Shown: one piece after another, positions 7,808 to 14,813 of the stretch
How positions within the stretch are numbered: the stretch's first letter is position 1
Layout: each line of letters opens with the position of its first letter
Source: Bacillota bacterium
GTDB taxonomy: Bacteria; Bacillota; Limnochordia; Limnochordales; ZCTH02-B6
Length of the DNA stretch: 31,613 nt
Reading direction: 5' to 3'
Assembly (NCBI GenBank): GCA_017578085.1
Contig: PKQR01000009.1
Coordinates: forward strand, 1 to 31,613
Notes under the pieces: generated by a model
What the model was told of the DNA's origin: nothing
What the model saw: the letters and a program-made list of their open reading frames with translations, nothing else
Databases searched by the model: none
Position numbers and translations under genes: made by a program

Positions 7808-8173
7808 TCAGCCTATGACTTGTGGCAGCTGCAGCACAGCGGACGCCAAGGCGATGTTCTTGAGGAAATGCGCGAGCTCCCCACCGCGGGCCGCTGCGTC
7901 CTCGACGGCCCAGAAGTTATGTATGAAGAAGGCTGTCGGGACCAGGAACAGGGCGAGGATGACTGCACCGGCGGCCACCTGGTATTCCAAGAGCAGCGCC
8001 AAGCCGCCCGCCAGGAGCATCAACCCGCTCACCGCGACGGCGGCACCCGGGGCCGGCACCCCCTTGGCGGCGGCGTAGGCGCTCAAGCCCCTGAAGTTAA
8101 GGAAATGGTTGGCTCCGTTGTACAGGAAGTACAGGCTGAGGACCACCTGTCCCACGGCGGCCAGCGTCTCCAT
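7808..8173 (-). CDS. DoxX-like small integral membrane protein
   Basis: Four hydrophobic segments in about 121 residues, with an early LSLYFLYNGANHFLNF motif and a middle GLMLLAGGLALLLEY helix, place it in the DoxX/DoxD-like superfamily. Members are small four-helix membrane proteins, some linked to thiosulfate or quinone-linked oxidation, many of unknown role. The chosen ATG at 8173 lies nine bases after GGGGAGG. An ATG six bases earlier (8179) is too close to that site. It stands alone, convergent with the PH-domain gene, and no redox partner adjoins it. The specific function is not known. Confidence 0.82.
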   Translation of the reverse strand: METLAAVGQVVLSLYFLYNGANHFLNFRGLSAYAAAKGVPAPGAAVAVSGLMLLAGGLALLLEYQVAAGAVILALFLVPTAFFIHNFWAVEDAAARGGELAHFLKNIALASAVLQLPQVIG

Positions 8174-8351
8174 GGACATGCACCTCCCCTTGCGCACGGG
8201 AAACCCCGGTTGCGCGGCCGGCGGAGCGTCGCTCGCTCCTGTGGCGTGTCACGAACGCAGCGCCTCGCGGGGACACTATATGCGGCTGGGCGCTTGACAT
8301 GACCGGGCGCGAGGGCGTTTCCGGGCGGCGCAAGTTAGGGACGAGGGTGGA

Positions 8352-8660
8352 ATGGCCATGGAGAACACCGAATATCGTGGCACTGCGGCCAACCGGGGAC
8401 AGGGCTTAGACCCGCGGCACCCGCCTACGGCCGCGGTGGGCGGGACCGGGCGCGACATCGTGCGGTTTCTTGAGGGAAACGGCGGCGAGGCGCTCCTTTC
8501 AGACGTAGCGGCTCACATGCCCAAAGCGGACCGCAGGGAATTGCAAGCGGCGGTCGACGCGCTCAAAGAAGCCCGCATCGTGGATGTGGTGCCGGGTCAC
8601 GATGAACCCCGGGTGCGGTTACTGCTGCCGGTGAAGCGCAACCCGCACTTAGAAGCCTAG
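8352..8660 (+). CDS. Small hypothetical protein, possible winged-helix fold
   Basis: 102 residues. The first 30 are polar and probably disordered. The rest (GRDIVRFLEGNGGEALLSD through RIVDVVPG and VRLLLPVK) alternates helix-helix-helix and strand-turn-strand in the way of a small winged-helix DNA-binding domain. This is a pattern reading, not a family match. Starts at ATG 8352 or ATG 8358 are served by GAGGGTGG at 8343-8350. Codon use is G/C-rich at third positions like its neighbours, which supports a real gene. Its last 12 bases overlap the 3' end of the convergent gene on the - strand. No partner is evident. Confidence 0.65.
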   Translation: MAMENTEYRGTAANRGQGLDPRHPPTAAVGGTGRDIVRFLEGNGGEALLSDVAAHMPKADRRELQAAVDALKEARIVDVVPGHDEPRVRLLLPVKRNPHLEA

Positions 8661-9002
8661 GTTGCCGGAACGAGGGGCAGGGAACAGGGAAGCCTGGCGC
8701 CAGATGCGCTGGATCTTGGGGATCGCCAGCTGCAGGCACTGTTGGGCGAAGTCCCGGGCTTCCTCGGGATCTTGGGCCCGCAAGGCGTCGAAAAAGTAGG
8801 GCCGGGCGGTGCGCAGTCGGTGGGGAGACGGCTCGCCGATGGTTTCCGGGATGAGGCTCAAGTACTCGGGGCCAAAGGTTTGCAGCAGCAAATAGCCCAA
8901 CAGCAGCTTGACAAGCCCGCCAAACTGCTCCATGCGCCGCGCGGCGGCCGCTTCCTCGGCCGCGTCCCAGAGGGCTTCCAGCTCCTCGCGCTCCAAGCGC
9001 AT
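8649..9002 (-). CDS. Hypothetical protein, helical, 117 residues
   Basis: A clear gene by signals: ATG at 9002 follows GGGAGGG with seven bases between, and an extended -10 promoter lies just upstream. The product is mostly helical. An acidic N-terminal helix rich in E and A (REELEALWDAAEEAAAARR) precedes a hydrophobic stretch GGLVKLLLGYLLLQTFG, which could be a buried helix or weak membrane segment. A region LRAQDPEEARDFAQQCLQLAIPKIQ follows. No family was recognised and no catalytic motif is visible. It is divergent from the M48 protease, sharing a short intergenic region with back-to-back promoters, so a joint function is possible but not shown. Confidence 0.7.
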   Translation of the reverse strand: MRLEREELEALWDAAEEAAAARRMEQFGGLVKLLLGYLLLQTFGPEYLSLIPETIGEPSPHRLRTARPYFFDALRAQDPEEARDFAQQCLQLAIPKIQRIWRQASLFPAPRSGNLGF

Positions 9003-9025
9003 GTACGTTCCCTCCCTGGTTCAAT

Positions 9026-9034
9026 ATTGTACCA
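9026..9034 (-). promoter_or_regulatory. Extended -10 promoter of the 117-residue protein gene
   Basis: On the - strand this reads TGGTACAAT, an extended -10 element (TG-N-TACAAT). No good -35 is seen, as often holds for extended -10 promoters. It lies 24 bases before the ATG at 9002. Confidence 0.6.
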
Positions 9035-9073
9035 TCTTTTCCCACGCGCGGACCGGGGCACCCTTTACCAACG

Positions 9074-9102
9074 TTGACGTTTGCTGGCGCCGGCGGTAGG
9101 AT
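9074..9102 (+). promoter_or_regulatory. Sigma-A-type promoter of the M48 protease gene
   Basis: TTGACG (9074-9079), a 17-nt spacer and TAGGAT (9097-9102). The predicted transcript start near 9109 leaves a short leader before GGAGGG and the GTG at 9137. Confidence 0.75.
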
Positions 9103-9136
9103 GAAACCAGACCCCTGAATGCGGAGGGAAGCCTGC

Positions 9137-10225
9137 GTGCGAGAACGCGCGGCTGCATGGGTGCGGGGAGCCCTGCCGCTGGTGCTGGCGGGGCTGTTGT
9201 TTTTCCAGGCGGGCGCTGCGACGGTGTTCGCGGCGGCACCGGCGGAGTCGATCATTCCGCCTGCGATGGAGGCCCGGGCCCGGGCCGTCTTTGAGCGGCT
9301 CGTGGACGTCCTCCGAGCCGACTACCCCGAGCTGGAAACTTACACCATCCAGGTTGTCCATGAGAAGGTCGCCAACGCCTGGATCAACCAGGACCACCAG
9401 ATCTTCGTGACCACCGGGCTCATGGACCTGATGGAAACCGACGACCAGCTGGGCGGGGTGATCGGTCACGAGATCGCCCATGGGATCATGGGCCACATCC
9501 CGCACCGCATCAACCAGAGCCTGTGGAGCGCCTTCGCCGTCCTGGCCCTCGGGATGCTGAGCAGCACCCAGGGACCCGCGGACTGGGGCGGGCTCTTGGA
9601 GATGAGGGACCTGTTCATGTACGCCTACAGCCGCGAGCAGGAATCCGAAGCGGACCTGGTGGGAATGCGGCTGGCGCAGCGGGCGGGGTACGACCCGCGG
9701 GGCCTGGTGGAGGCTTTAGAGCGCATGGACTCGCAGCGCCGCGGCTTGTCCCCGGATTCGGTCTGGCAGCAGCTGTACCAGACCCACCCGCCCCTGTCGC
9801 AGCGCATCTCTGAACTGAGGCTGGTGCTGGCCACCGACGCCTTGTCACAGTCGCCGCGGAGCGGCAACCTGCTTATGACCGGCAACGTGGCCCAAAGCCC
9901 CGAGGAGGCCGCTCGCCGCTTTGCCCAGGCCATGTGGTCGGGGGACCGGGAAACCATGGAGCAGTTGGCGCTGCCCAGGCACACCAGCCAGGTGAGCGAT
10001 TGGCTGAGCGGGCAAGCGGGAAGGCTGGATCCGGGGTGGGCGAAAGCGGAGCTCGAGATCGCCGAGCGGCGGACGCAAGGGCTTGATCAGGTGCTGGTCG
10101 TACGCTTGTGGCGGCCGCTGGCCGACGGCGACGGGGGGGAGGAAAGCACCCCGCTTGTCGCCTTGAGCTTGCGGCGCAGCGCCCGCGGGTGGCTGGTGGC
10201 CGACTGGCGGCTTGAGGACTTGTAA
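9137..10225 (+). CDS. Secreted M48-family zinc metalloprotease
   Basis: Peptidase of 362 residues related to BepA/YfgC and HtpX. It has a signal peptide (arginines, then LPLVLAGLLFFQAGA, cleavage likely after VFAA) with no lipobox cysteine. The zinc site is HEIAH at 111-115, with the third ligand probably E171 in ESEAD. The helical region containing QTHPPLSQRISEL, typical of M48 enzymes, follows. The last 120 residues form a separate domain that may be a small NTF2-like or related alpha+beta fold. GTG at 9137, eight bases after GGAGGG (9123-9128), is preferred to the in-frame ATG at 9119 because the ribosome site lies between them. Exported M48 proteases act in envelope protein quality control, and the substrate here is unknown. 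Confidence 0.92.
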   Translation: MRERAAAWVRGALPLVLAGLLFFQAGAATVFAAAPAESIIPPAMEARARAVFERLVDVLRADYPELETYTIQVVHEKVANAWINQDHQIFVTTGLMDLMETDDQLGGVIGHEIAHGIMGHIPHRINQSLWSAFAVLALGMLSSTQGPADWGGLLEMRDLFMYAYSREQESEADLVGMRLAQRAGYDPRGLVEALERMDSQRRGLSPDSVWQQLYQTHPPLSQRISELRLVLATDALSQSPRSGNLLMTGNVAQSPEEAARRFAQAMWSGDRETMEQLALPRHTSQVSDWLSGQAGRLDPGWAKAELEIAERRTQGLDQVLVVRLWRPLADGDGGEESTPLVALSLRRSARGWLVADWRLEDL

Positions 10226-10262
10226 GCGGTCGTGAGTGGGCTTTAAGCAAGCGATGTATGCC

Positions 10263-10304
10263 ACGGGCGGGGAAGGGACGCGTTCCTTCCCCGCCCGTTT
10301 GATT
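10263..10304 (+). terminator. Intrinsic terminator after the M48 protease gene
   Basis: A perfect 14-bp stem (10263-10276 with 10285-10298), an 8-nt loop and the T-rich tail TTGATTTT. It lies in the gap between the protease and the convergent superoxide dismutase gene, and the stem could serve both. Confidence 0.85.
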
Positions 10305-10311
10305 TTCCACC

Positions 10312-10929
10312 TTAGCGCTTGGCCTTGGCGTACTCCTCGTTGACCGCGTCCCAGTTGACCACGTTCCACCAGTTCTGGATGTACTCCGGACGCCGGTTCT
10401 GGTACTTGAGGTAGTAGGCGTGTTCCCAGACGTCCAGGCCGAGGATGGGCGTCTGGCCGTCCATGAGCGGGCTGTCCTGGTTGGCGGTGCTCAGCACCTT
10501 GAGGCTGCCGTCCTTGTCCACCACCAGCCACGCCCACCCGCTGCCGAAGCGGGTCGTCGCCGCCTTGGTGAACTCCTCCTTGAAGGCGTCAAAGCTGCCG
10601 AACGCCTTGGCGATGGCCTCCGCCACCGGGCCGGTCGGGACACCGCCTTTGCCCGGGCCCATGATGCGCCAGAACAGCGAGTGGTTGTGGTGGCCGCCGC
10701 CGTTGTTGCGCACCGCGGTCCGGATGTCCTCGGGCACGGAGTTGATGTTGCGCAGCAGCTCCTCCACGGACTTGTCCTGGAGCTCGGGGTACTTCTCCAA
10801 CGCCGCGTTGAGGTTGTTGACGTACGTGGCGTGGTGCTTGCCGTGGTGGATCTGCATGGTCATTTCGTCGATGTAGGGCTCAAGGGCGTTGTACGGATAA
10901 GGCAGAGGCGGAAGCTCGTGCTTCGCCAC
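10312..10929 (-). CDS. sodA: Superoxide dismutase, Mn/Fe family
   Basis: Converts superoxide to oxygen and hydrogen peroxide in the cytoplasm. 205 residues, full length for the family, no signal peptide. Metal ligands are H28 (in QIHHGKHH), H83 (HNHSLFW), D166 and H170 (DVWEHAYY). The GGGHHNHS and ANQDSPL segments, with glutamine at about 151, are the Mn-type pattern. Fe-type enzymes place the active-site glutamine elsewhere. Initiation is at GTG 10929, six bases after AAGGAGGGG. A TGGTATAAT extended -10 element lies 58 bases upstream. The gene is monocistronic. Its presence indicates an organism that meets oxygen. Confidence 0.97.
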   Translation of the reverse strand: MAKHELPPLPYPYNALEPYIDEMTMQIHHGKHHATYVNNLNAALEKYPELQDKSVEELLRNINSVPEDIRTAVRNNGGGHHNHSLFWRIMGPGKGGVPTGPVAEAIAKAFGSFDAFKEEFTKAATTRFGSGWAWLVVDKDGSLKVLSTANQDSPLMDGQTPILGLDVWEHAYYLKYQNRRPEYIQNWWNVVNWDAVNEEYAKAKR

Positions 10930-10986
10930 GGAAAACCCCTCCTTGACGTGTGATGGTGGCCATCCATGGGATGGGCGCTATGAACG

Positions 10987-10995
10987 ATTATACCA
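10987..10995 (-). promoter_or_regulatory. Extended -10 promoter of sodA
   Basis: On the - strand TGGTATAAT is a perfect extended -10. The -35 region is weak. The leader to the GTG at 10929 is about 50 bases. Confidence 0.65.
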
Positions 10996-11056
10996 TAATA
11001 TTGTGCAGAAGAAACCGTCGGGCCTGCGCCCCCCTCATGCCCCTTGGGGCACGAGG

Positions 11057-11094
11057 AAGCCGCCGGCCCGGCTTTGCTTTCCTCGATAGCGAGG
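11057..11094. terminator. Pair of small hairpins downstream of the ferredoxin gene
   Basis: AAGCCG 11057-11062 pairs with CGGCTT 11069-11074, and CCTCG 11081-11085 pairs with CGAGG 11090-11094. They follow the 3' end of the ferredoxin gene on the - strand. Stems are short and no clear T-run is present, so termination is only a possibility. Confidence 0.3.
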
Positions 11095-11124
11095 CTGTGT
11101 CTTTGGCCGCAGCTCGTATAGGTC

Positions 11125-11754
11125 TTAGCGCTCTTCCTGGACGAACTCCACCGGACCGGGGCCTTTGACGATGACCATGCACGAGAGCCGGTAGCCTTCC
11201 TTGAGCTGGTCCTCGTCGAGCATGTCCCGCTCCTGCGGGGTGATGTCGTTGAGGTACTCCATCCCTTTCAGGATCCTGACCATGCAGGTGTCGCAGGAGC
11301 CTTCCTTGCAGCTGTAGTCCAGGTCCACGTTGCGGTCAAGGGCGGCGTCCAGCATGTTTTCGCCGGGGCGCACCATCAGGTTGTAGGTTTGCCCGCCGAC
11401 CGTAACCACCATCGGGACCGACTCGCCCTCAGCCGCAGCGGGCGCCTCCGCGGCGGGTGCTGCGGCAGCCGCCGCTGCCGGTTCGGCTTCCTTGGCCGCA
11501 GGCTTGGCCTCCGCCTCGGTTTCTACCGCCCCCTTGGCTGCAGGAGCGGCAGCCGTTGGCGCGGCGGCCACGACGGCACCGGCGGCCAGGCGGCGAGCCA
11601 GGGCCTGTTCGACCACTTCCTCAAGCTGGGCGTAGGCGGATTCCGGGAGGGACGCGGTCCGGGACCGGGCGGTGACGAAATATTGCACCACTTGGGAGAC
11701 GAAGAAGCCAACGAGCATGCCGACCAGCAGGATCTCGGCTCCGGCTGCTGTCAT
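11125..11754 (-). CDS. Membrane-anchored 2Fe-2S ferredoxin
   Basis: 209 residues in three parts. An N-terminal membrane helix (about 6-27, ILLVGMLVGFFVSQVVQYFV) is followed by a long alanine-, proline- and glutamate-rich linker (about 55-112), then a plant-type 2Fe-2S domain. The cluster ligands are C149, C154, C157 and C192, the CxxxxCxxC...C spacing of the family. With a short N-terminus and basic residues after the helix, the ferredoxin domain should face the cytoplasm, tethered near the membrane. ATG 11754 follows GGAGGGGAAG with seven bases between. Possible roles are electron delivery to a membrane-linked oxidoreductase, but no redox partner is adjacent. The gene is divergent from the amino-acid binding protein genes. 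Confidence 0.85.
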   Translation of the reverse strand: MTAAGAEILLVGMLVGFFVSQVVQYFVTARSRTASLPESAYAQLEEVVEQALARRLAAGAVVAAAPTAAAPAAKGAVETEAEAKPAAKEAEPAAAAAAAPAAEAPAAAEGESVPMVVTVGGQTYNLMVRPGENMLDAALDRNVDLDYSCKEGSCDTCMVRILKGMEYLNDITPQERDMLDEDQLKEGYRLSCMVIVKGPGPVEFVQEER

Positions 11755-11802
11755 GACGGAACTTCCCCTCCACTCTGGGCTGAACACAGGGCATACATAC
11801 CA

Positions 11803-11811
11803 ATAATAACA
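11803..11811 (-). promoter_or_regulatory. Possible extended -10 promoter of the ferredoxin gene
   Basis: On the - strand this reads TGTTATTAT, a match to TG-N-TATAAT with one change, 49 bases upstream of the ATG at 11754. No convincing -35 is seen. Confidence 0.4.
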
Positions 11812-11930
11812 CGTCAACAGGCAAATTTCCACGGTCGGAGCCGCTAAACCGCCGGCGGCAGGAACGGAACGAGGCCGGGCAGAAATAGCAGCCAGGCAAA
11901 AGGTTTGCGACAAATGCGAAGGGGGTCTAA

Positions 11931-12671
11931 ATGTTGCGTAAGATGGTTTTGGCCGCGCTGTTGGCAGTGGCCATGCTGGCCGGCGTCGCCGGGGCCCAGG
12001 GCGTGCTGCGAGTTGGCTCGGATGTGACGTACCCGCCCTTCGAGTACGTGGACGAGCAGACGGGCGAGTTTGTCGGGTTTGACATGGATCTCATCCGCGA
12101 GGTCGGTAAGCGACTCGGGATGGATGTCGAAATCATGAACACCGCTTGGGAAGGCATCATCCCCGGCCTCTTGGCCGGCCACTACGATGTGATCATCTCG
12201 GCCATGACCATTACCGACGAGCGGGCGCAAGCGGTCGACTTCTCGGACCCGTACTTCGCCACGGGACAGGTGATCGTGGTACGGGCCGATGACGACAGCG
12301 TCCGGCAGCCTTCGGATCTGGCCGGCAAGGTCGTCGCGGTGCAGATCGGCACCACGGGCCAGTTCGCCGCGGAGCGCATCGAGGGTGTGGCCCGTATTGA
12401 CCACTACCCGACGATGCCCGAGGCGTTCCTGGCGCTGCGCCTCGGCCGGGCCGACGCGGCCGTCGCGGACGAGCTGGTGGCCCTCGAAGAGGCTAAGGCC
12501 AATCCGGGTGTGCTCAAGGTCGTCGGCACGCCGTTCACGGTGGAGTACTACGGCATCGCCCTCCGCAAGGGCCGCGCCGATCTGCTGCGCGACATCAACC
12601 GGGCACTGGCCCAGATCAAGGCAGACGGCACCTACGACCAGATTTACGACAAGTGGTTCGGCGGCAACTGA
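11931..12671 (+). CDS. Amino-acid ABC transporter substrate-binding protein, copy 1
   Basis: Family 3 periplasmic binding protein of 246 residues (GlnH/HisJ/FliY type) that captures polar amino acids. The signal peptide (MLRKMVLAALLAVAMLAGVAGA) is followed by LRVGSDVTYPPFEYVD, the usual start of the mature fold. GFDMDLIREVGKRLG and ALRLGRADAAVADE are the family landmarks. No cysteine occurs at the cleavage site, so it is not a lipoprotein. ATG 11931 follows AAGGGGG. A close paralogue begins 107 bases after its stop and a permease follows that. Exact substrate is not determinable from sequence reading. Confidence 0.93.
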   Translation: MLRKMVLAALLAVAMLAGVAGAQGVLRVGSDVTYPPFEYVDEQTGEFVGFDMDLIREVGKRLGMDVEIMNTAWEGIIPGLLAGHYDVIISAMTITDERAQAVDFSDPYFATGQVIVVRADDDSVRQPSDLAGKVVAVQIGTTGQFAAERIEGVARIDHYPTMPEAFLALRLGRADAAVADELVALEEAKANPGVLKVVGTPFTVEYYGIALRKGRADLLRDINRALAQIKADGTYDQIYDKWFGGN

Positions 12672-12672
12672 T

Positions 12673-12720
12673 GCCGCGGGCGACGCGCGTCGCGGGCGCT
12701 CTTGACGGGGCGCCCGCGGC
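12673..12720 (+). terminator. GC-rich hairpin after binding protein copy 1
   Basis: Two alternative stems are possible: CGCGGGCGC 12691-12699 with GCGCCCGCG 12710-12718, or an outer ten-base stem 12673-12682 with 12711-12720. The tail GCGCGCTTATTG has few T residues. It probably attenuates read-through into the second copy. Confidence 0.55.
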
Positions 12721-12731
12721 GCGCTTATTGT
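12702..12731 (+). promoter_or_regulatory. Possible promoter of binding protein copy 2
   Basis: TTGACG (12702-12707), an 18-nt spacer and TATTGT (12726-12731). The -35 lies in the loop of the preceding hairpin. The second hexamer matches the consensus at four of six positions, so this is a moderate candidate. Confidence 0.4.
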
Positions 12732-12778
12732 AACGGCGAGACAGTCACAGGCAGTAATTAGGAGGTAGTAGAGGGTAA

Positions 12779-13516
12779 ATGCGTCGGATTGTGCCCGCAT
12801 GCCTGCTCGCGCTGCTGGTCTTCGCGAGCGCCGCCGGGGCGCAGGAAGTGCTGCGCGTCGGCACCAACGCCACGTACGCGCCGTTTGAGTATGTCGACGA
12901 GAATGGGGAACTCCAGGGCTTTGACATGGATCTCATCCGCGAGGTGGGGCGTCGCCTCGGCATGCGGGTGGAGATCATCAACACGGCTTGGGAAGGCATC
13001 ATCCCGGGGCTTTTGGCCGGGCATTACGATGTGATCATTTCCGCCATGACCATCACCGACGACCGGGCGGCGGCGGTGGACTTCACCGACCCGTACTTCG
13101 CCACCGGCCAGGTGATCATGGTGCGGGCCGATGACGACCGCATCCGGCAGCCGTCCGACTTGGCCGGCAAGGTGGTGGCGGTGCAGATCGGTACCACCGG
13201 CCACTTTGCTGCGGAGAAGATCAATGGCGTGTTGCGCATCGACGCCTATCCGACGGCGCCGGAGGCGTTCCTGGCGCTGCGCCTTGGCCGGGCCGACGCG
13301 GTGGTGGTGGACGAGCTGGTGGCGATTCAGGAGCAGAAGGCGAACCCGGGCGTGCTCAAGGTGGTCGGGACGCCCTTCACCGTGGAGTACTACGGTATCG
13401 CCTTGCGCAAGGGCAATGAGGCTCTGCTGCGGCAGCTCAACCGGACGTTGGCCCAGATCAAGGCCGACGGCACCTACGACGAGCTTTACGAGAAGTGGTT
13501 GCTCGGCGGCCAGTGA
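12779..13516 (+). CDS. Amino-acid ABC transporter substrate-binding protein, copy 2
   Basis: A 245-residue paralogue of the preceding gene, alike along the whole mature chain: shared blocks include NTAWEGIIPGLLAGHYDVII and KANPGVLKVVGTPFTVEYYG. Differences cluster in the first 40 residues (TNATYAPFEY against SDVTYPPFEY; ENGELQ against EQTGEFV), around 90-150 and at the C-terminus, so ligand preference may differ. It has a signal peptide ending SAAGA and no lipobox cysteine. ATG 12779 is served by GAGGG four bases upstream, with a stronger AGGAGGT a little further away. It precedes an intrinsic terminator and the permease. The pair arose by tandem duplication. Confidence 0.93.
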   Translation: MRRIVPACLLALLVFASAAGAQEVLRVGTNATYAPFEYVDENGELQGFDMDLIREVGRRLGMRVEIINTAWEGIIPGLLAGHYDVIISAMTITDDRAAAVDFTDPYFATGQVIMVRADDDRIRQPSDLAGKVVAVQIGTTGHFAAEKINGVLRIDAYPTAPEAFLALRLGRADAVVVDELVAIQEQKANPGVLKVVGTPFTVEYYGIALRKGNEALLRQLNRTLAQIKADGTYDELYEKWLLGGQ

Positions 13517-13547
13517 TTTCGGGGCCCGCAGCTTGATGCAAGCGCGA

Positions 13548-13591
13548 GGGGATCATGGACACCGGCCAATGACCATGATCCCCTTTTCCTT
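13548..13591 (+). terminator. Intrinsic terminator after binding protein copy 2
   Basis: A perfect 11-bp stem (13548-13558 with 13573-13583), a 14-nt loop and TTTTCCTT. It separates the binding proteins from the permease, giving excess binding protein or separate control. Confidence 0.85.
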
Positions 13592-13707
13592 GATCAGGCC
13601 ATGGCCGCCCGCGAAGGAGGCCCGGACCTGCCGGCGCGGGCGCGACGCTCGCCGGGCGTTGTCAGAAACCGTCGATTCCTGCTGCGCCCGCTCTGGGGGG
13701 AAGGCAC

Positions 13708-14424
13708 GTGTACAGCCTTGACTGGGGGCTCATCCTGCGCTCGCTGCCCGAGCTGACGGCAGGGTCCATTACCACGTTGCTGCTCACCACCACCTCGATC
13801 GGGATTGGGCTCATCTTGGGCACGGCCATGGGCCTGATGCGCCTGTCGCGTTTCAGGACCGTGGGCGCGTTTGCCGCAGGCTACGTGTGGTTTTTCCGCG
13901 GGACCCCGCTGTTAGTGCAGATAATGCTGATCTACTACGGCCTGCCGCACCTGGGATTGAGCCTCGACCGCTGGCAAGCCGGCGTCACGGCCCTGAGCCT
14001 CAACTCCGCCGCCTACATCGCCGAGATCGTGCGGGCCGGCGTGCAGTCCATCGACGTCGGCCAAACAGAGGCCGCCTGGGCCCTTGGACTCACCCGGTGG
14101 CAGACGGTGCGGTTCATCATCCTGCCCCAGGCCTTCCGGCGCATCATCCCGCCGCTGGGCAATGAGTTCATCCTGCTCCTTAAGGACTCGTCCCTGGTGT
14201 CCGTCATCGCCTTGGAAGAGCTTTTGCGCAAGGGCCAACTCATCGTGACCCGCACCTTCAAGCCCATCGAGATTTATGCCATGGTGGCCCTTATGTACCT
14301 CTTGATGACGACGCTCATCTCGCTGCTGGTGTCGGTGACCGAGCGGCGTTTGCGGATCCAGACCCGCGCCCAACCCAGCCGCCGGCGGGGGACGGGCGGC
14401 GTTGCCGCGCCTCCCGTGCCTTGA
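13708..14424 (+). CDS. Amino-acid ABC transporter permease (HisM/GlnP type)
   Basis: 238 residues, about five membrane segments, with the conserved FFRGTPLLVQIMLIYYGLP segment and the coupling loop EAAWALGLTRWQTVRFIILPQ, the complete EAA motif for contact with an ATPase. It would form a homodimeric channel for the polar amino acid bound by the two upstream proteins. GTG 13708 follows GGGGGGAAGG. The last 20 residues (arginine, proline and glycine rich) extend past the usual end. No ATP-binding subunit gene is found in the region, so the channel must borrow an ATPase encoded elsewhere. Confidence 0.93.
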   Translation: MYSLDWGLILRSLPELTAGSITTLLLTTTSIGIGLILGTAMGLMRLSRFRTVGAFAAGYVWFFRGTPLLVQIMLIYYGLPHLGLSLDRWQAGVTALSLNSAAYIAEIVRAGVQSIDVGQTEAAWALGLTRWQTVRFIILPQAFRRIIPPLGNEFILLLKDSSLVSVIALEELLRKGQLIVTRTFKPIEIYAMVALMYLLMTTLISLLVSVTERRLRIQTRAQPSRRRGTGGVAAPPVP

Positions 14425-14430
14425 TATAAT
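14402..14430 (+). promoter_or_regulatory. Sigma-A-type promoter of the A-type carrier/tadA pair
   Basis: TTGCCG (14402-14407), a 17-nt spacer and a perfect TATAAT (14425-14430). It overlaps the permease stop codon and lies 27 bases before the TTG start of the next gene. Confidence 0.75.
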
Positions 14431-14456
14431 GGGAGCGACGGCGGAGGTGATGGCAG

Positions 14457-14813
14457 TTGGTTACCGTGACGACCAAGGCTGCCGACAAGCTCAAGGAAAT
14501 CATGGAGGCGGAGAACCGCACCAACCAGGGCCTGCGCATCATGGTGCGCTCGGGCGGCTGCAGCGGGTTCTCCTACGCCATGGGCTTTGATTCCGAAACG
14601 CACGATGACGACATCGTGTTTGAGCAGCATGGCATTCGCGTGATGATCGACCCCTTCAGCGCCCGGTTTCTTGCGGGCAGCGAGGTCGATTACGTGGAAA
14701 CGCTGATGGGCGGCGGGTTCTCCATCAAGAACCCGAATGCGGTGCGCACCTGCGGCTGCGGGCAGTCGTTCCGCACTAAGGACGAAGAGGGCGAGCCCCA
14801 GGAGTGCATGTAG
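14457..14813 (+). CDS. A-type iron-sulfur carrier (HesB/IscA/ErpA family)
   Basis: 118 residues. The three cluster-binding cysteines are present, C35 in SGGCSG and C99/C101 in the C-terminal CGCG, the spacing that defines A-type carriers. These proteins receive an Fe-S cluster from a scaffold and pass it to target enzymes. VETLMGGGFSIKNPNA is the family signature before the CGCG. Initiation at TTG 14457 is supported by GGAGGTGA 14443-14450 six bases upstream. An ATG at 14450 is out of frame. Its own TATAAT promoter lies upstream, and the 3' end overlaps tadA by ten bases, so the pair is co-expressed. Confidence 0.95.
   Translation: MVTVTTKAADKLKEIMEAENRTNQGLRIMVRSGGCSGFSYAMGFDSETHDDDIVFEQHGIRVMIDPFSARFLAGSEVDYVETLMGGGFSIKNPNAVRTCGCGQSFRTKDEEGEPQECM

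Noticed and set aside
8294..8299. Perfect TTGACA upstream of the small winged-helix-like gene
   Set aside because: No acceptable -10 element is found 16-18 bases downstream.
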